Shown here: piece by piece, positions 1 through 8,769 of the stretch
Position numbering within the stretch: position 1 is the first letter of the stretch
How the letters are laid out: each line of letters begins with the position of its first letter
Assembly: GCA_948473085.1 (NCBI GenBank)
Contig: CAOKWH010000002.1
Location: forward strand, 1 to 64,000
Source of the DNA: an uncultured Clostridia bacterium
GTDB taxonomy: Bacteria > Bacillota > Clostridia > Oscillospirales > Ruminococcaceae
Length of the DNA: 64,000 bases
Direction of reading: 5' to 3'
Notes under the pieces: model-generated
What the model saw: only the letters and a program-made list of their open reading frames with translations
The model's database searches: none
Told to the model about the DNA's origin: nothing
Program-made: the position numbers and the translations under genes

Positions 1-390
1 GAACCATATGGTTCCCCCCACAAACGCCCCCCTCCTTTCAGGGGTACCCTATACTCTGGTTGTTATCATGCCACAGGCGCAGAGCGCCACCCAGGTATAT
101 TTTAAATAGCTGGTATAATAACGACTTTGTCGTTATTATACCATATCGCCCGGAAACGGGCGATATGGTATTCCGCTGCGGCGGGGTATCCGTTCGCTTA
201 CACTCACTCTCATGTGGTAGGGAACCATATGGTTCCCCCCACAAACGCCCCCCTCCTTTCAGGGGTACCCTATACTTTGGTTGTTATCATGCCACAGGAG
301 CAGGAGCGCCGCCCAGGTATATTTTAAATAGCCGGTATAATTGGCCATCTTTTTCGGTTGCCCCATAAGGGGCGAGAAAAAGAGCCTTTA
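1..390. repeat. Tandem copies of a dispersed intergenic repeat (copies A and B)
   Basis: A segment of about 119 bp at 1-119 (cut by the window edge) recurs at 222-341 with few changes, an offset of 221 bp. Each copy carries GAACCATATGGTTC, a C-rich block, CCACAGG.GCAGAGCGCC and GGTATATTTTAAATAG. Between them lies a near-perfect palindrome at 111-143 (TGGTATAATAACGAC and its complement) and another at about 146-170. A third hairpin module at 344-387 (CTTTTTCGGTTGCCCC and complement) recurs inverted near 45925-45962. Related copies lie at 43303-43383, 45811-45963 and, diverged, 51452-51528. Translations across it are low-complexity and lack ribosome sites, so I read it as non-coding. Confidence 0.8.
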
Positions 391-783
391 AATCCGGTAT
401 AATAGGTTATTATACCATGCTGTGCCGTAGAATGGTATCCTCAATCCTCTTTCGGGGAGTTCTTTTGCACCAAAGCACATGAAAGCCGGTTGCTGCCTGA
501 GGGGCAAAACCACATATGGCCAATTTAATCATCCCCTTGCACTATGCCTTCCACTCCCTGCTCAGCAATCGGGCTTCACCCGGGCTATTTCAATACTATT
601 TGTATAATTATAGTTTAAGTTTATATTTAGTTATTCCCATGCCAGTGCAATAATGTATATTATCCCTTTTATTATACTATTAGTGATTTAAATAATTCCC
701 GCCATATGTGGGGGCGGATTTTCCACAGTTTGCAGTTCAAAGTGTGGAAAAGTACCCTGCCCCTTTTCCCTCAGGGGGATTGC
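391..783. other. Intergenic region without a recognised gene; inverted pair of DnaA-box-like nonamers at 719-751
   Basis: No reading frame here has a ribosome site or a plausible protein. It holds an AT-rich patch (about 595-700). At 719-727 and 743-751 the nonamer TTTTCCACA occurs as an inverted pair separated by 15 bp. The same nonamer is repeated in the dnaN-dnaA intergenic region. The pair could be DnaA binding sites or simply a stem; no U-tract follows on the minus strand, so it is not a typical terminator for the gene ending at 784. Confidence 0.45.
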
Positions 784-1197
784 CTACTGGGCATCTAAAT
801 TGAATGCGATGATTTCCCCGGCATGGCACAGTTCCAGGCACTGGCCCCGGACACCCAGGGCGGTGGCAACGCCCATCCGGCCCGCCTGAACCTCCTCATC
901 GGTCAACTGTTCCGGCGTTACCCCATACACCCCGGCATTCATGGCAACCAGCCCAAAGCTGTCGTCCATCACATAGGTTTGGAAATCCGGCGGGGTGTTT
1001 CGCACGGTTTCCATATTCTCCAGCGCCTCCTGCCGGAGCAGTTCCAGGTCGCAGGCATTCTCGGCCGACAGAGCCACAATTGTGTAATCCCCCAGCAGGG
1101 CAAAGCAAGCCTTGTCATCAAAATAATAACAAAAATGCGCAATAGTCTGCTTTTCGGTTTTGCTGAGTTCCCGCTGAACAAGTGGATGTATTTTCAT
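784..1197 (-). CDS. Hypothetical protein, 137 aa
   Basis: I do not recognise this protein. It is soluble-looking, with no signal peptide or membrane segment, and rich in Ala, Glu and Leu. The N-terminal half contains FCYYFDDKACFALLGDYTIVALSAENA, broken here only for description as a likely beta-alpha stretch, and the C-terminal half ends GEIIAFNLDAQ. The ATG at 1197 is preceded by AAAGGGAGAATAGT, a good ribosome site, which supports a real gene. It lies 27 bp downstream of the ydbT-like gene on the same strand and may be the last gene of that transcript. No function is proposed. Confidence 0.7.
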   Translation of the reverse strand: MKIHPLVQRELSKTEKQTIAHFCYYFDDKACFALLGDYTIVALSAENACDLELLRQEALENMETVRNTPPDFQTYVMDDSFGLVAMNAGVYGVTPEQLTDEEVQAGRMGVATALGVRGQCLELCHAGEIIAFNLDAQ

Positions 1198-1224
1198 ACT
1201 ATTCTCCCTTTCTATCTGCTATGC

Positions 1225-2685
1225 CTATTTGGTTTTCCCCTTCTTCGGGGGCGGCAGATTGAGCCCGAACAGCGCCCCTGCTGCCTGGAGCTCCAAATTC
1301 CGCAGCCGATGCCGGGCCTGCCCCTGGCTGTAGGTGGTGATGAATAGATCGCACCGGCCATCCAGCAGCTGAAAGATGCTCTGCCGGGCCTGCACCGAAA
1401 CAATGCGTTCCCGGGGCAGCACCACTGTATGCAGATAAAACCCCTTGGAATAGCGCAAAGTGTAGGTATCCCCCTGCCGGGCCACGCCGGCTGTGCGATA
1501 ATCAAGGAGCCGTACCAGCAAAAGCCAGATACAGGGCAGCAGCGCCATCAGGGCAATATACAGGGTGAACCGGAGCCATTCCGGCCGCCAGGCCTGCACC
1601 AGCCAGAAGGCCGCCCCTACGCCGAAAACAGCGGCCAACGCATCCCCTATAAACCGGAACAGGGCGCCGGGGTTGTGGGCCAAGGTATTTTCTGCCGGAG
1701 AAAATTCGGGCAACAGCTCCTTTAAAATCTCCTCCAAGCTCTGGCGGGTGACAACCGGGACAATGGGTATGATGTCCTGCCGCCCGGCAAGAAGGCCGGT
1801 ACTGTGCAGATACACCGCCCCCAGCCGGAGCAGATGGGAAAACAGGGTGGAACGGATATCGATATAGTTGATTTTATCCACCTGCACACTGTAATTTTGC
1901 AGCGAAAGCAGCCCCCGGTACATGCTGAACACCCCGCTGGTACGGACAGCCGTAAAATTTTTGTTCCGAAAAAACTCTGCCAGGAAGGCCACCCCCCATC
2001 CCAACAGGATGGTATAGCCCATAACGGCGGCAGCAGGCGGAATGCCAAAGGCCAGCAGGCGGCCAATATTATCCAGGGTACTGAACACCTGATAGGAGAG
2101 CTCCCGGCCAATAATATCGCCCAGATTGCGGATAAAGGCGGCCATGAGCAGCAGCCCGGCCAGCGAATTGGAGGTGAACAGCGACAACAGCAGGATATTG
2201 GTATTCCGGGGCCGGTAGAGGTGCTCCACCGGATAGTCCGGGGCCTGCCCGGCCTGGTTCTGGAACAGCCTTGCAGCCTCCTTCCCGGAGAGATAGAGCC
2301 GGAAGTCCGCCTGGTTCATCCCCCCGGCAGGAGTATCCGCCTGGATGAGAAACACCTGAAACACCCGCAGCCAGAAAGGGCGCACAGCAGTAACAGCGGA
2401 AATATTCTCGGTAGGAATCAGCCGGACCTGCCGCCGGAACAGGCCCAGGCGGAGCACCAGCAGTTCTTCCTCCATCCTGTAGCGCAGCCCATTCCACCGG
2501 AGCAGGACATAGAAAACAATGCCGGCCAAAAACAGAAGGTCCACCCAGGCGCTGGCAAACCAGGCCCGCACCCCGCCTGTTAAAATAACCGTAAGCCCCC
2601 GGAGCAGCACCGGCAGCAGGATAACAGCCGGCTTGGGGATATAGAACAAGGCGTTGGCTATATTGGTACGGTGCAGCTTGTTCAT
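1225..2685 (-). CDS. YdbT-like membrane protein with bacterial PH (bPH2) domains
   Basis: A membrane protein of 486 aa. Hydrophobic helices at about residues 15-70 are followed by a bPH2-type segment (LRYRMEEELLVLRLGLFRRQVRLIP), then a second pair of helices, a second bPH2-like segment with FRNKNFTAVRTSGVFSMYRGLLS, a third hydrophobic pair and a final PH-like stretch. This repeated two-helix plus PH layout is that of Bacillus YdbT. The ATG at 2685 overlaps the stop of the upstream ydbS-like gene by 4 bp (ATGA), so the two are translationally coupled. The reading frame stays open further upstream but that part is the shadow of the ydbS-like gene. In Bacillus, YdbS/YdbT have been linked to protection from certain peptide antibiotics; any such role here is inference. 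Confidence 0.8.
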   Translation of the reverse strand: MNKLHRTNIANALFYIPKPAVILLPVLLRGLTVILTGGVRAWFASAWVDLLFLAGIVFYVLLRWNGLRYRMEEELLVLRLGLFRRQVRLIPTENISAVTAVRPFWLRVFQVFLIQADTPAGGMNQADFRLYLSGKEAARLFQNQAGQAPDYPVEHLYRPRNTNILLLSLFTSNSLAGLLLMAAFIRNLGDIIGRELSYQVFSTLDNIGRLLAFGIPPAAAVMGYTILLGWGVAFLAEFFRNKNFTAVRTSGVFSMYRGLLSLQNYSVQVDKINYIDIRSTLFSHLLRLGAVYLHSTGLLAGRQDIIPIVPVVTRQSLEEILKELLPEFSPAENTLAHNPGALFRFIGDALAAVFGVGAAFWLVQAWRPEWLRFTLYIALMALLPCIWLLLVRLLDYRTAGVARQGDTYTLRYSKGFYLHTVVLPRERIVSVQARQSIFQLLDGRCDLFITTYSQGQARHRLRNLELQAAGALFGLNLPPPKKGKTK

Positions 2686-3122
2686 AGCCAGGGCACCCCT
2701 TCCTGCAGCAGCTGGCAGGCCAGCCGGGCAGCCTCCTCCCGGGGCAGGCCGGGCACCGAAAGCCGGGCACCGGCGGCATAGGCCCGGACTGTGCGCAGCC
2801 CCAGCAGGCGCTGCAGCGGCCCGGCTGTGATGCGAACTGTTTGTACCGCGGCAAGGGGCAGCGCCGCTGTGTGCAGATAGAGCACACCCGAGCAGAGCAG
2901 CAGCCGCTGCTGGTCCAGCGCATAGCCCAGCCGGAGGTATTTGGCAGGGAAATAGAGCAACAGCAGGGCCAATGCACCCCCCATCCAAACAAAGGTAGCC
3001 AACCGCCAGGCTTTGCTGCCCGGCGCCAGCAGCAGGGAGGTTAAGAGGGAGGGCAGCAGCGAAAAAAACACTGTCCACAGCTGCCAGATGAACAGCTGAC
3101 GAATACTGGGCCGCCGCAGCAT
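2682..3122 (-). CDS. YdbS-like PH domain membrane protein
   Basis: A 146-aa protein with two hydrophobic helices (about residues 10-30 and 38-58) followed by a single bPH2 domain, seen in LRLGYALDQQRLLLCSGVLY and AALPLAAVQTVRI. This is the usual YdbS size and layout. The ATG at 3122 is chosen because GGGGGAG lies 5-6 nt upstream; an upstream in-frame ATG at 3146 lacks this support. It is followed with a 4-bp overlap by the YdbT-like gene, the standard pairing. It probably acts at the membrane together with its partner; the biochemical role of the family is not well defined. Confidence 0.82.
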   Translation of the reverse strand: MLRRPSIRQLFIWQLWTVFFSLLPSLLTSLLLAPGSKAWRLATFVWMGGALALLLLYFPAKYLRLGYALDQQRLLLCSGVLYLHTAALPLAAVQTVRITAGPLQRLLGLRTVRAYAAGARLSVPGLPREEAARLACQLLQEGVPWL

Positions 3123-3193
3123 GGCCGCTCCCCCTTTCTCCACCAATTCTCCTGTTTCTTGGGTTTATACCCCTTCCTATCCAGGGTACCCCC

Positions 3194-3583
3194 CTACTGC
3201 CGTTTCTTCTTTATCTGGAAAGAGGGCAGAGAGGGCTGCAGGCCCAGTTTTTCATAAAACCCCATCGCCTCCGGCTGGGCGCCAAAATAGAGGGAGGTGG
3301 GAGAAAGCTCCGCCGCCCGGCGCATCAGTTCCCGGCCGATGCCCTGGCCCCGGTACTCCTTTAACACCAGCAGTTCGGGGATGGTGCCAAACAGGTAGCC
3401 ATCGCTGAGAATGCGCACACAGCCCACCAGTTTTCCCCCATCCCAGGCAGTGATGTTGATGGTTCTTTGCAGGGCCCGCTGGATGGCCTGCGGCTGATAG
3501 TCCCCCGGCCAAACCTGTGCGGCCATCTGGATAAAAACAGCGGCCGAAAGGCTGTTGTCCTCATTTTTATACCAAATTGCCAC
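3194..3583 (-). CDS. GNAT family N-acetyltransferase
   Basis: A single GNAT domain of about 129 aa. The acetyl-CoA binding motif A is visible as LLVLKEYRGQGIGRELMRRA (the RGQGIG pyrophosphate loop), followed by the C-terminal strand FYEKLGLQPS typical of motif B. Substrate cannot be predicted. I choose the GTG at 3583 because AAAGGGGGAAACAGGC precedes it; the frame extends to an ATG at 3652, but that would run nearly into the tRNA-Glu gene and lacks a ribosome site. The gene lies just downstream of two tRNAs on the same strand and is probably monocistronic. Confidence 0.85.
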   Translation of the reverse strand: MAIWYKNEDNSLSAAVFIQMAAQVWPGDYQPQAIQRALQRTINITAWDGGKLVGCVRILSDGYLFGTIPELLVLKEYRGQGIGRELMRRAAELSPTSLYFGAQPEAMGFYEKLGLQPSLPSFQIKKKRQ

Positions 3584-3653
3584 GCCTGTTTCCCCCTTTT
3601 TTGCTAAAAACGGAAAAAAGGCAAGCCGCAGCCTGCCTTTTAACCAATCCAAA

Positions 3654-3728
3654 TGGTGACCCGTACGGGAATTGAACCCGTGTTACCGCCGTGAAAGGGC
3701 GGTGTCTTAACCGCTTGACCAACGGGCC
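3654..3728 (-). tRNA. tRNA-Glu (anticodon UUC)
   Basis: On the minus strand the sequence starts GGCCCGTTGGTCAAGCGG, has the anticodon loop CTTTCAC (UUC) on a CCGCC/GGCGG stem, a T arm ACGGGTTCAATTCCCGT and a matching acceptor ACGGGTC with discriminator A. CCA is encoded at 3654-3656. All four arms fold, so the call is firm. It is separated by only 17 bp from tRNA-Met upstream, so the two are likely co-transcribed. Confidence 0.97.
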
Positions 3729-3745
3729 ATAAGAACAAAAAAGAG

Positions 3746-3822
3746 TGGTAGCGGCAATTGGACTTGAACCAACGACACTTCGGGTATGAACCGAATGCTC
3801 TAGCCAGCTGAGCTATGCCGCC
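3746..3822 (-). tRNA. tRNA-Met (elongator, anticodon CAU)
   Basis: The minus strand reads GGCGGCATAGCTCAGCTGG at the 5' end, with anticodon loop GTTCATACC (CAU) and an encoded CCA end. The first acceptor pair is G-C and the anticodon stem lacks the three consecutive G-C pairs of initiators, so this is an elongator tRNA-Met, close to the Bacillus elongator. A lysidine-modified tRNA-Ile2 also carries CAU and cannot be strictly excluded, but the body fits Met better. Confidence 0.92.
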
Positions 3823-3965
3823 CTATCTCACACTCTGTACCTGAGTTACCAGGCGAATTTTATTATATACGATAACCAAAGGCTTGTCAAGTCTATTTTG
3901 GAAGTTTTTTTGCCTTTTATACAGCTAAGGCGGCCTTTCCCCGAATTTTTTTCATAAAGAATAAA

Positions 3966-3994
3966 ACAGAAGGGGCCGGATTGGCCCCTTCTGT
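3966..3994 (-). terminator. Rho-independent terminator after guaB
   Basis: The arms ACAGAAGGGGCC and GGCCCCTTCTGT form a perfect 12-bp stem with a 5-nt loop. On the minus strand it is followed by TTTTATTC and then further U-rich sequence. It begins 20 bp after the guaB stop codon. Confidence 0.9.
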
Positions 3995-4013
3995 GGGTGC
4001 TTGTTCCAAACAA

Positions 4014-5620
<1,607 letters not shown>

Positions 5621-5728
5621 GTACAAATTTGGACCCACTCAAAAAAATGTCAAGAAACTGTTTTTCCCTCAGCTTTTCTGTCTGTTTTTAAACTGCAAAA
5701 GCGCCGGGCTAACTGGCTGCTATCCTGC

Positions 5729-5744
5729 TGTTTCACATGAAACA
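5729..5744 (+). promoter_or_regulatory. parS-like ParB binding site (TGTTTCACATGAAACA)
   Basis: It matches the Bacillus parS consensus TGTTTCACGTGAAACA at 15 of 16 positions, with A replacing G in the core. It lies between guaB and the acyl-ACP thioesterase gene, close to parB. The same variant recurs at 8451, 8498, 10874 and 36497. Confidence 0.88.
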
Positions 5745-5752
5745 ATCGTTAT

Positions 5753-6505
5753 TCATCCCAGGCGGACAGCGGCTTCGAAGCAGCCGCCCTCCTCCCGTCG
5801 GCCCACGATATAATAGCAGTCTGTTTCCGCCTCGTATTGCAGGGTCAGGGCAATCTCCTCCCCCAGCAGCGCCTCGTGCCGATAGTTAATCCACACCTCC
5901 CGCAAACCCCGGCTGGTGAGCGGTTCAAAGGGCAGCAGATCGGTACAGATATCCCCATAGATGGTGTTGTTCAGGTGGCGGTTAACATCCAAGCTGCTGT
6001 ATTTTACAGTAAAGCAGTCCTGGGCCAGAATCTCCCCCGCCGGACGGATACGCTGGGCGCCAAAGGGCTCCATCTGTTCGGCCTCTGGCACAGTGGGCAG
6101 CTCGTGCTTAAACTTTTCCGGCCTGAGAATTTTGCGCTCCACCGGATCCACCATCAGCCAGACGGTGTGCAGCTCGGCCAGCAGCTCCTCCTTCTGGGAA
6201 AAGAGGCGGATCTGCCGGTGGAACTGGGCGCCTTTTACCCTCTGCGGGGAGGTTTCCACCCGAAGGAGGTCGGCAGCGGTGGGACAGCGGTGGATACGCG
6301 CCCCCAACTTGGCCAGCAGAAAGACGATGCCCTCCTGATAGAGCAGCCCATAGGGCAGGCCCAGATGGGTTAGATGGTCCCCCGCCGCGCGCTCCATAAT
6401 TTTCAGCAGATAGGAGAGCTTCATCCTTCCGTTCAAATCACACTGATAATAGGGCACATCACATTCAAACACAAAGGTGTAGGGGTTTTTCATAAAAGGT
6501 TCCAT
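5753..6505 (-). CDS. Acyl-[acyl-carrier-protein] thioesterase (FatA/FatB type)
   Basis: A 250-aa double hot-dog protein that hydrolyses acyl-ACP to free fatty acid. The N-terminal hot dog shows YYQCDLNGRMKLSYLLKIMERAAGDHL, and the C-terminal one carries the catalytic-type motif SSLDVNRHLNNTIYGDICTDLL (D.N.H.NN.Y), characteristic of the family. The start at 6505 is preceded by AGGAAGCAGG; the frame remains open to 6592, but that would overlap parB. It lies downstream of parB on the same strand with a gap of about 75 bp. It may follow parB in one transcript, though it has no functional link with segregation. Confidence 0.87.
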   Translation of the reverse strand: MEPFMKNPYTFVFECDVPYYQCDLNGRMKLSYLLKIMERAAGDHLTHLGLPYGLLYQEGIVFLLAKLGARIHRCPTAADLLRVETSPQRVKGAQFHRQIRLFSQKEELLAELHTVWLMVDPVERKILRPEKFKHELPTVPEAEQMEPFGAQRIRPAGEILAQDCFTVKYSSLDVNRHLNNTIYGDICTDLLPFEPLTSRGLREVWINYRHEALLGEEIALTLQYEAETDCYYIVGRREEGGCFEAAVRLG

Positions 6506-6579
6506 TTTTATACCTGCTTCCTGATAAAATAACTGCCCCGGCCGGCCCAGAAGGCCCCCAGAGCAGTCGTTGTTTTTCA

Positions 6580-7455
6580 TCAATACCCACAAAGGCGCTT
6601 TGCCAGTTCGGTAAGGTCATCCTTGGAGAAATAATCGATGGTCAGGCTGCCCCTTCCTTCCTTTTCATAGCGGATTTTCACCTTGCGATGCAAGGCCTCG
6701 GACAGGGCCAGCTCAGCCTCCCTGAAGAAGCTCTCCCCCCAGTCGCCGGCAGGGCGCTCCTTCTCCTTTTTCTTTTCCGGCCCGGATTTGCCCACCTTAT
6801 AGCCGGCCACCAGCTTTTCTGTTTCCCGCACTGAAAGGCCGCCTTTGGTCACCTCCCCGGCAATGCTGTCAATCAGTTCCCGTTGGGGCAGGCCCAGGAG
6901 AGCCCGGGCATGGCCGGGTGTCAGCTTGCCGGTGCGCACCAGATCGGCTGTCTGTTCCGGCAGCGAGAGCATCCGCAGGGCGTTGGCCACAGCCGGACGG
7001 GACTTGCCCACCCGTTTGGCCACATGTTCCTGGGTATAGCCGTGCTTTTCCATCAACTCCCGGTAGCCCAGGGCCTCCTCCATAATGTTCAGGTCGCTGC
7101 GCTGGAGGTTTTCTATCAGGGCTATCTCCATTGCCGAAACATCGTCCAGCTCTTTGATAATCACCGGGAGTTCGCTCAAGCCCGCCATGCGGGAAGCGCG
7201 CCAACGCCGCTCCCCCGCTATAATCTGATACCGGCCGCCCTGGATGGGGCGCACCAGCAGCGGCTGCAGCACGCCATGTTCCCGGATGGAATCGGCCAGT
7301 TCGGCCAGGGCGGTGTCGTCAAAATCCTTACGGGGCTGCTCCCGGTTCGGTTCAATCTCGGTTATCTTCAGGGTGGAAGGGGCAATGGACTCTGTTTCGT
7401 TATCCACAAACAGCGCTTCCAAGCCCTTTCCAAGCCCGCCTTTTCGTGTTGCCAC
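6580..7455 (-). CDS. parB: Chromosome-partitioning protein ParB (Spo0J)
   Basis: A 291-aa CTP-dependent DNA clamp that loads at parS sites and, with Soj, organises and segregates the origin. Visible motifs are the N-terminal NREQPRKDF (box I), the CTP-binding GERRWRA (box II) and IENLQRSDL (box III), then the helix-turn-helix YTQEHVAKRVGKSRPAVANALRML, followed by a charged linker and a C-terminal dimerisation domain. Recognition residues read KSR and ANA, the parS-type signature. It starts with GTG at 7455, 6 bp after the soj stop codon, so the genes are coupled. Five parS-like sites occur in the window. Confidence 0.95.
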   Translation of the reverse strand: MATRKGGLGKGLEALFVDNETESIAPSTLKITEIEPNREQPRKDFDDTALAELADSIREHGVLQPLLVRPIQGGRYQIIAGERRWRASRMAGLSELPVIIKELDDVSAMEIALIENLQRSDLNIMEEALGYRELMEKHGYTQEHVAKRVGKSRPAVANALRMLSLPEQTADLVRTGKLTPGHARALLGLPQRELIDSIAGEVTKGGLSVRETEKLVAGYKVGKSGPEKKKEKERPAGDWGESFFREAELALSEALHRKVKIRYEKEGRGSLTIDYFSKDDLTELAKRLCGY

Positions 7456-7461
7456 CTAAAA

Positions 7462-8232
7462 TCAGCCCTTCCTGTTGTTCTCAAGTATTTCGACAGCCAA
7501 TGCCTCATAGGCCTGGGAACCCCGGGAAGCACGATCAAAGTAGATAACCGGCTGGCCAAAGCTGGGGGCCTCGGAGAGGCGGACATTGCGGGGGATGACA
7601 TTTTTAAACACCTTGTCGGGGAAGAATTTTTTCACCTCGTCCACCACCTGCAAGGTCAGGTTCAACCTGCCATCATACATGGTGAGCAGCACCCCTTCAA
7701 TCTCCACATTGGGGTTGTACAGGCGTTTGACCTGGCGCACTGTTGTTATCAGCTGGGAAAGCCCCTCCAGCGCGTAGTATTCGCACTGGATGGGGATAAT
7801 CAGTGAATCGCAGCTGGACAGGGCGTTCAAGGTTACCATGCCCAGTGAAGGCGGGCAATCGATGACAATATAGTCATAATTCCCCTTTATCCGGACAATT
7901 TCTTCCTTTAGGCGCATAACCCGGTCCCGCATATCTGCCAGTTCCAGCTCTGCCGCTGCCAGCGACATGCTGGAGGGAATAATATCCACCCCTTTAAACG
8001 GGGTATGCACAATGGCATCCTGCGCGCCGCACTGGCCCAGCAGCACCTCGTAGGTGCTCTTATCCACAGCGCGTTTTTGTACGCCAAAACCACTGGTGGC
8101 GTTCCCCTGCGGGTCGGCATCCACCAGCAGCACCTCGTATCCATAAAAGCCAACGGCGGCCGCAATATTTACAGCAGTGGTGGTTTTACCCACCCCGCCT
8201 TTTTGGTTCGCTATTGCTATTACTTTACCCAT
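7462..8232 (-). CDS. soj: Chromosome-partitioning ATPase ParA/Soj
   Basis: A 256-aa deviant-Walker P-loop ATPase. The signature KGGVGKTTTAVN lies at the N terminus (MGKVIAIANQKGGVGKT), the Walker A' aspartate region is LLVDADPQGNATSGFG, and Walker B is DYIVIDCPPSLG. It works with ParB in origin segregation and, in Bacillus, regulates DnaA. The ATG at 8232 has GGGAG upstream; an in-frame ATG at 8247 is less well placed. Two parS-like sites lie in the gap upstream at 8451-8513. Confidence 0.96.
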   Translation of the reverse strand: MGKVIAIANQKGGVGKTTTAVNIAAAVGFYGYEVLLVDADPQGNATSGFGVQKRAVDKSTYEVLLGQCGAQDAIVHTPFKGVDIIPSSMSLAAAELELADMRDRVMRLKEEIVRIKGNYDYIVIDCPPSLGMVTLNALSSCDSLIIPIQCEYYALEGLSQLITTVRQVKRLYNPNVEIEGVLLTMYDGRLNLTLQVVDEVKKFFPDKVFKNVIPRNVRLSEAPSFGQPVIYFDRASRGSQAYEALAVEILENNRKG

Positions 8233-8450
8233 TCTATAAGCTCCCAAGCGTTATTTCCTGCCGCAGCAATTCAAATATTCCAAAAAGCAAACAACATATA
8301 TTTATTGTAGCATATCTCAACCGGCATTTCAATGAGGGAGACCGGCAATTTTGTCCCGGATTGATCAAATTGCCGGGGCAGGCTCTTTGGTAAGCTGCAA
8401 CATCATAAAGTTTGGGGATAGAAATGGCTTTTTAGTCAGGCTGCAATTCT

Positions 8451-8466
8451 TGTTTCACATGAAACA
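8451..8466 (+). promoter_or_regulatory. parS-like ParB binding site (TGTTTCACATGAAACA)
   Basis: Identical to the site at 5729 and 15 of 16 matches to the Bacillus consensus. It is 31 bp from a second site at 8498, giving a closely paired cluster just upstream of soj-parB. Confidence 0.9.
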
Positions 8467-8497
8467 GGAGGATGCGAACTGCTTTCCCCTTCTATTT

Positions 8498-8513
8498 TGT
8501 TCCACATGAAACA
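8498..8513 (+). promoter_or_regulatory. parS-like ParB binding site (TGTTCCACATGAAACA)
   Basis: Differs from the 8451 site by T to C at position 5, a position that is degenerate in Bacillus parS sites. It is paired with the 8451 site. Confidence 0.82.
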
Positions 8514-8769
8514 AAAGGGAGGAAGAACGGCTGGTCAGGCCATTCCCCCTCCCTCTTTTGGGATATGTAAAAAATTGCGATAGAACAGGTAATTGTGCCA
8601 CACAGGCCTGTTGCCATATCTGATGTGTGATAGCAAAACAGCTCATTGGTTTAGAAGGCAAGGCGGTATCTTGTTTTCCTTTGTCCGGAAGATGTTTATA
8701 CCAAAAAGCAAGTCCCCCTTTTTGGCTATTGCAGAAAAAGAGTGTTTCGCCTTTTAATAGGCCAGCATT

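Larger units (their letters stand above)
8233..8769. other. Soj-noc intergenic region with two parS-like sites and a long inverted repeat
   Basis: No gene is recognised in these 537 bp. It holds parS-like sites at 8451-8466 and 8498-8513, and an inverted repeat at 8342-8376 with perfect 10-bp arms CCGGCAATTT and AAATTGCCGG around a 15-nt centre, without a U-tract. The soj promoter probably lies within the AT-rich 8233-8330 stretch, but no single candidate stands out. Confidence 0.6.

Noticed and set aside
1..390. A CRISPR array at the left end
   Set aside because: The repeat is about 119 bp, occurs only twice in tandem, and contains internal palindromes; there are no regular spacers and no cas genes.
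1225..3078. A 617-codon single gene covering both the YdbS- and YdbT-like regions
   Set aside because: Its N-terminal 130 codons are an out-of-frame reading of the ydbS-like gene; the ATGA overlap at 2682-2685 gives the natural start of the second gene.
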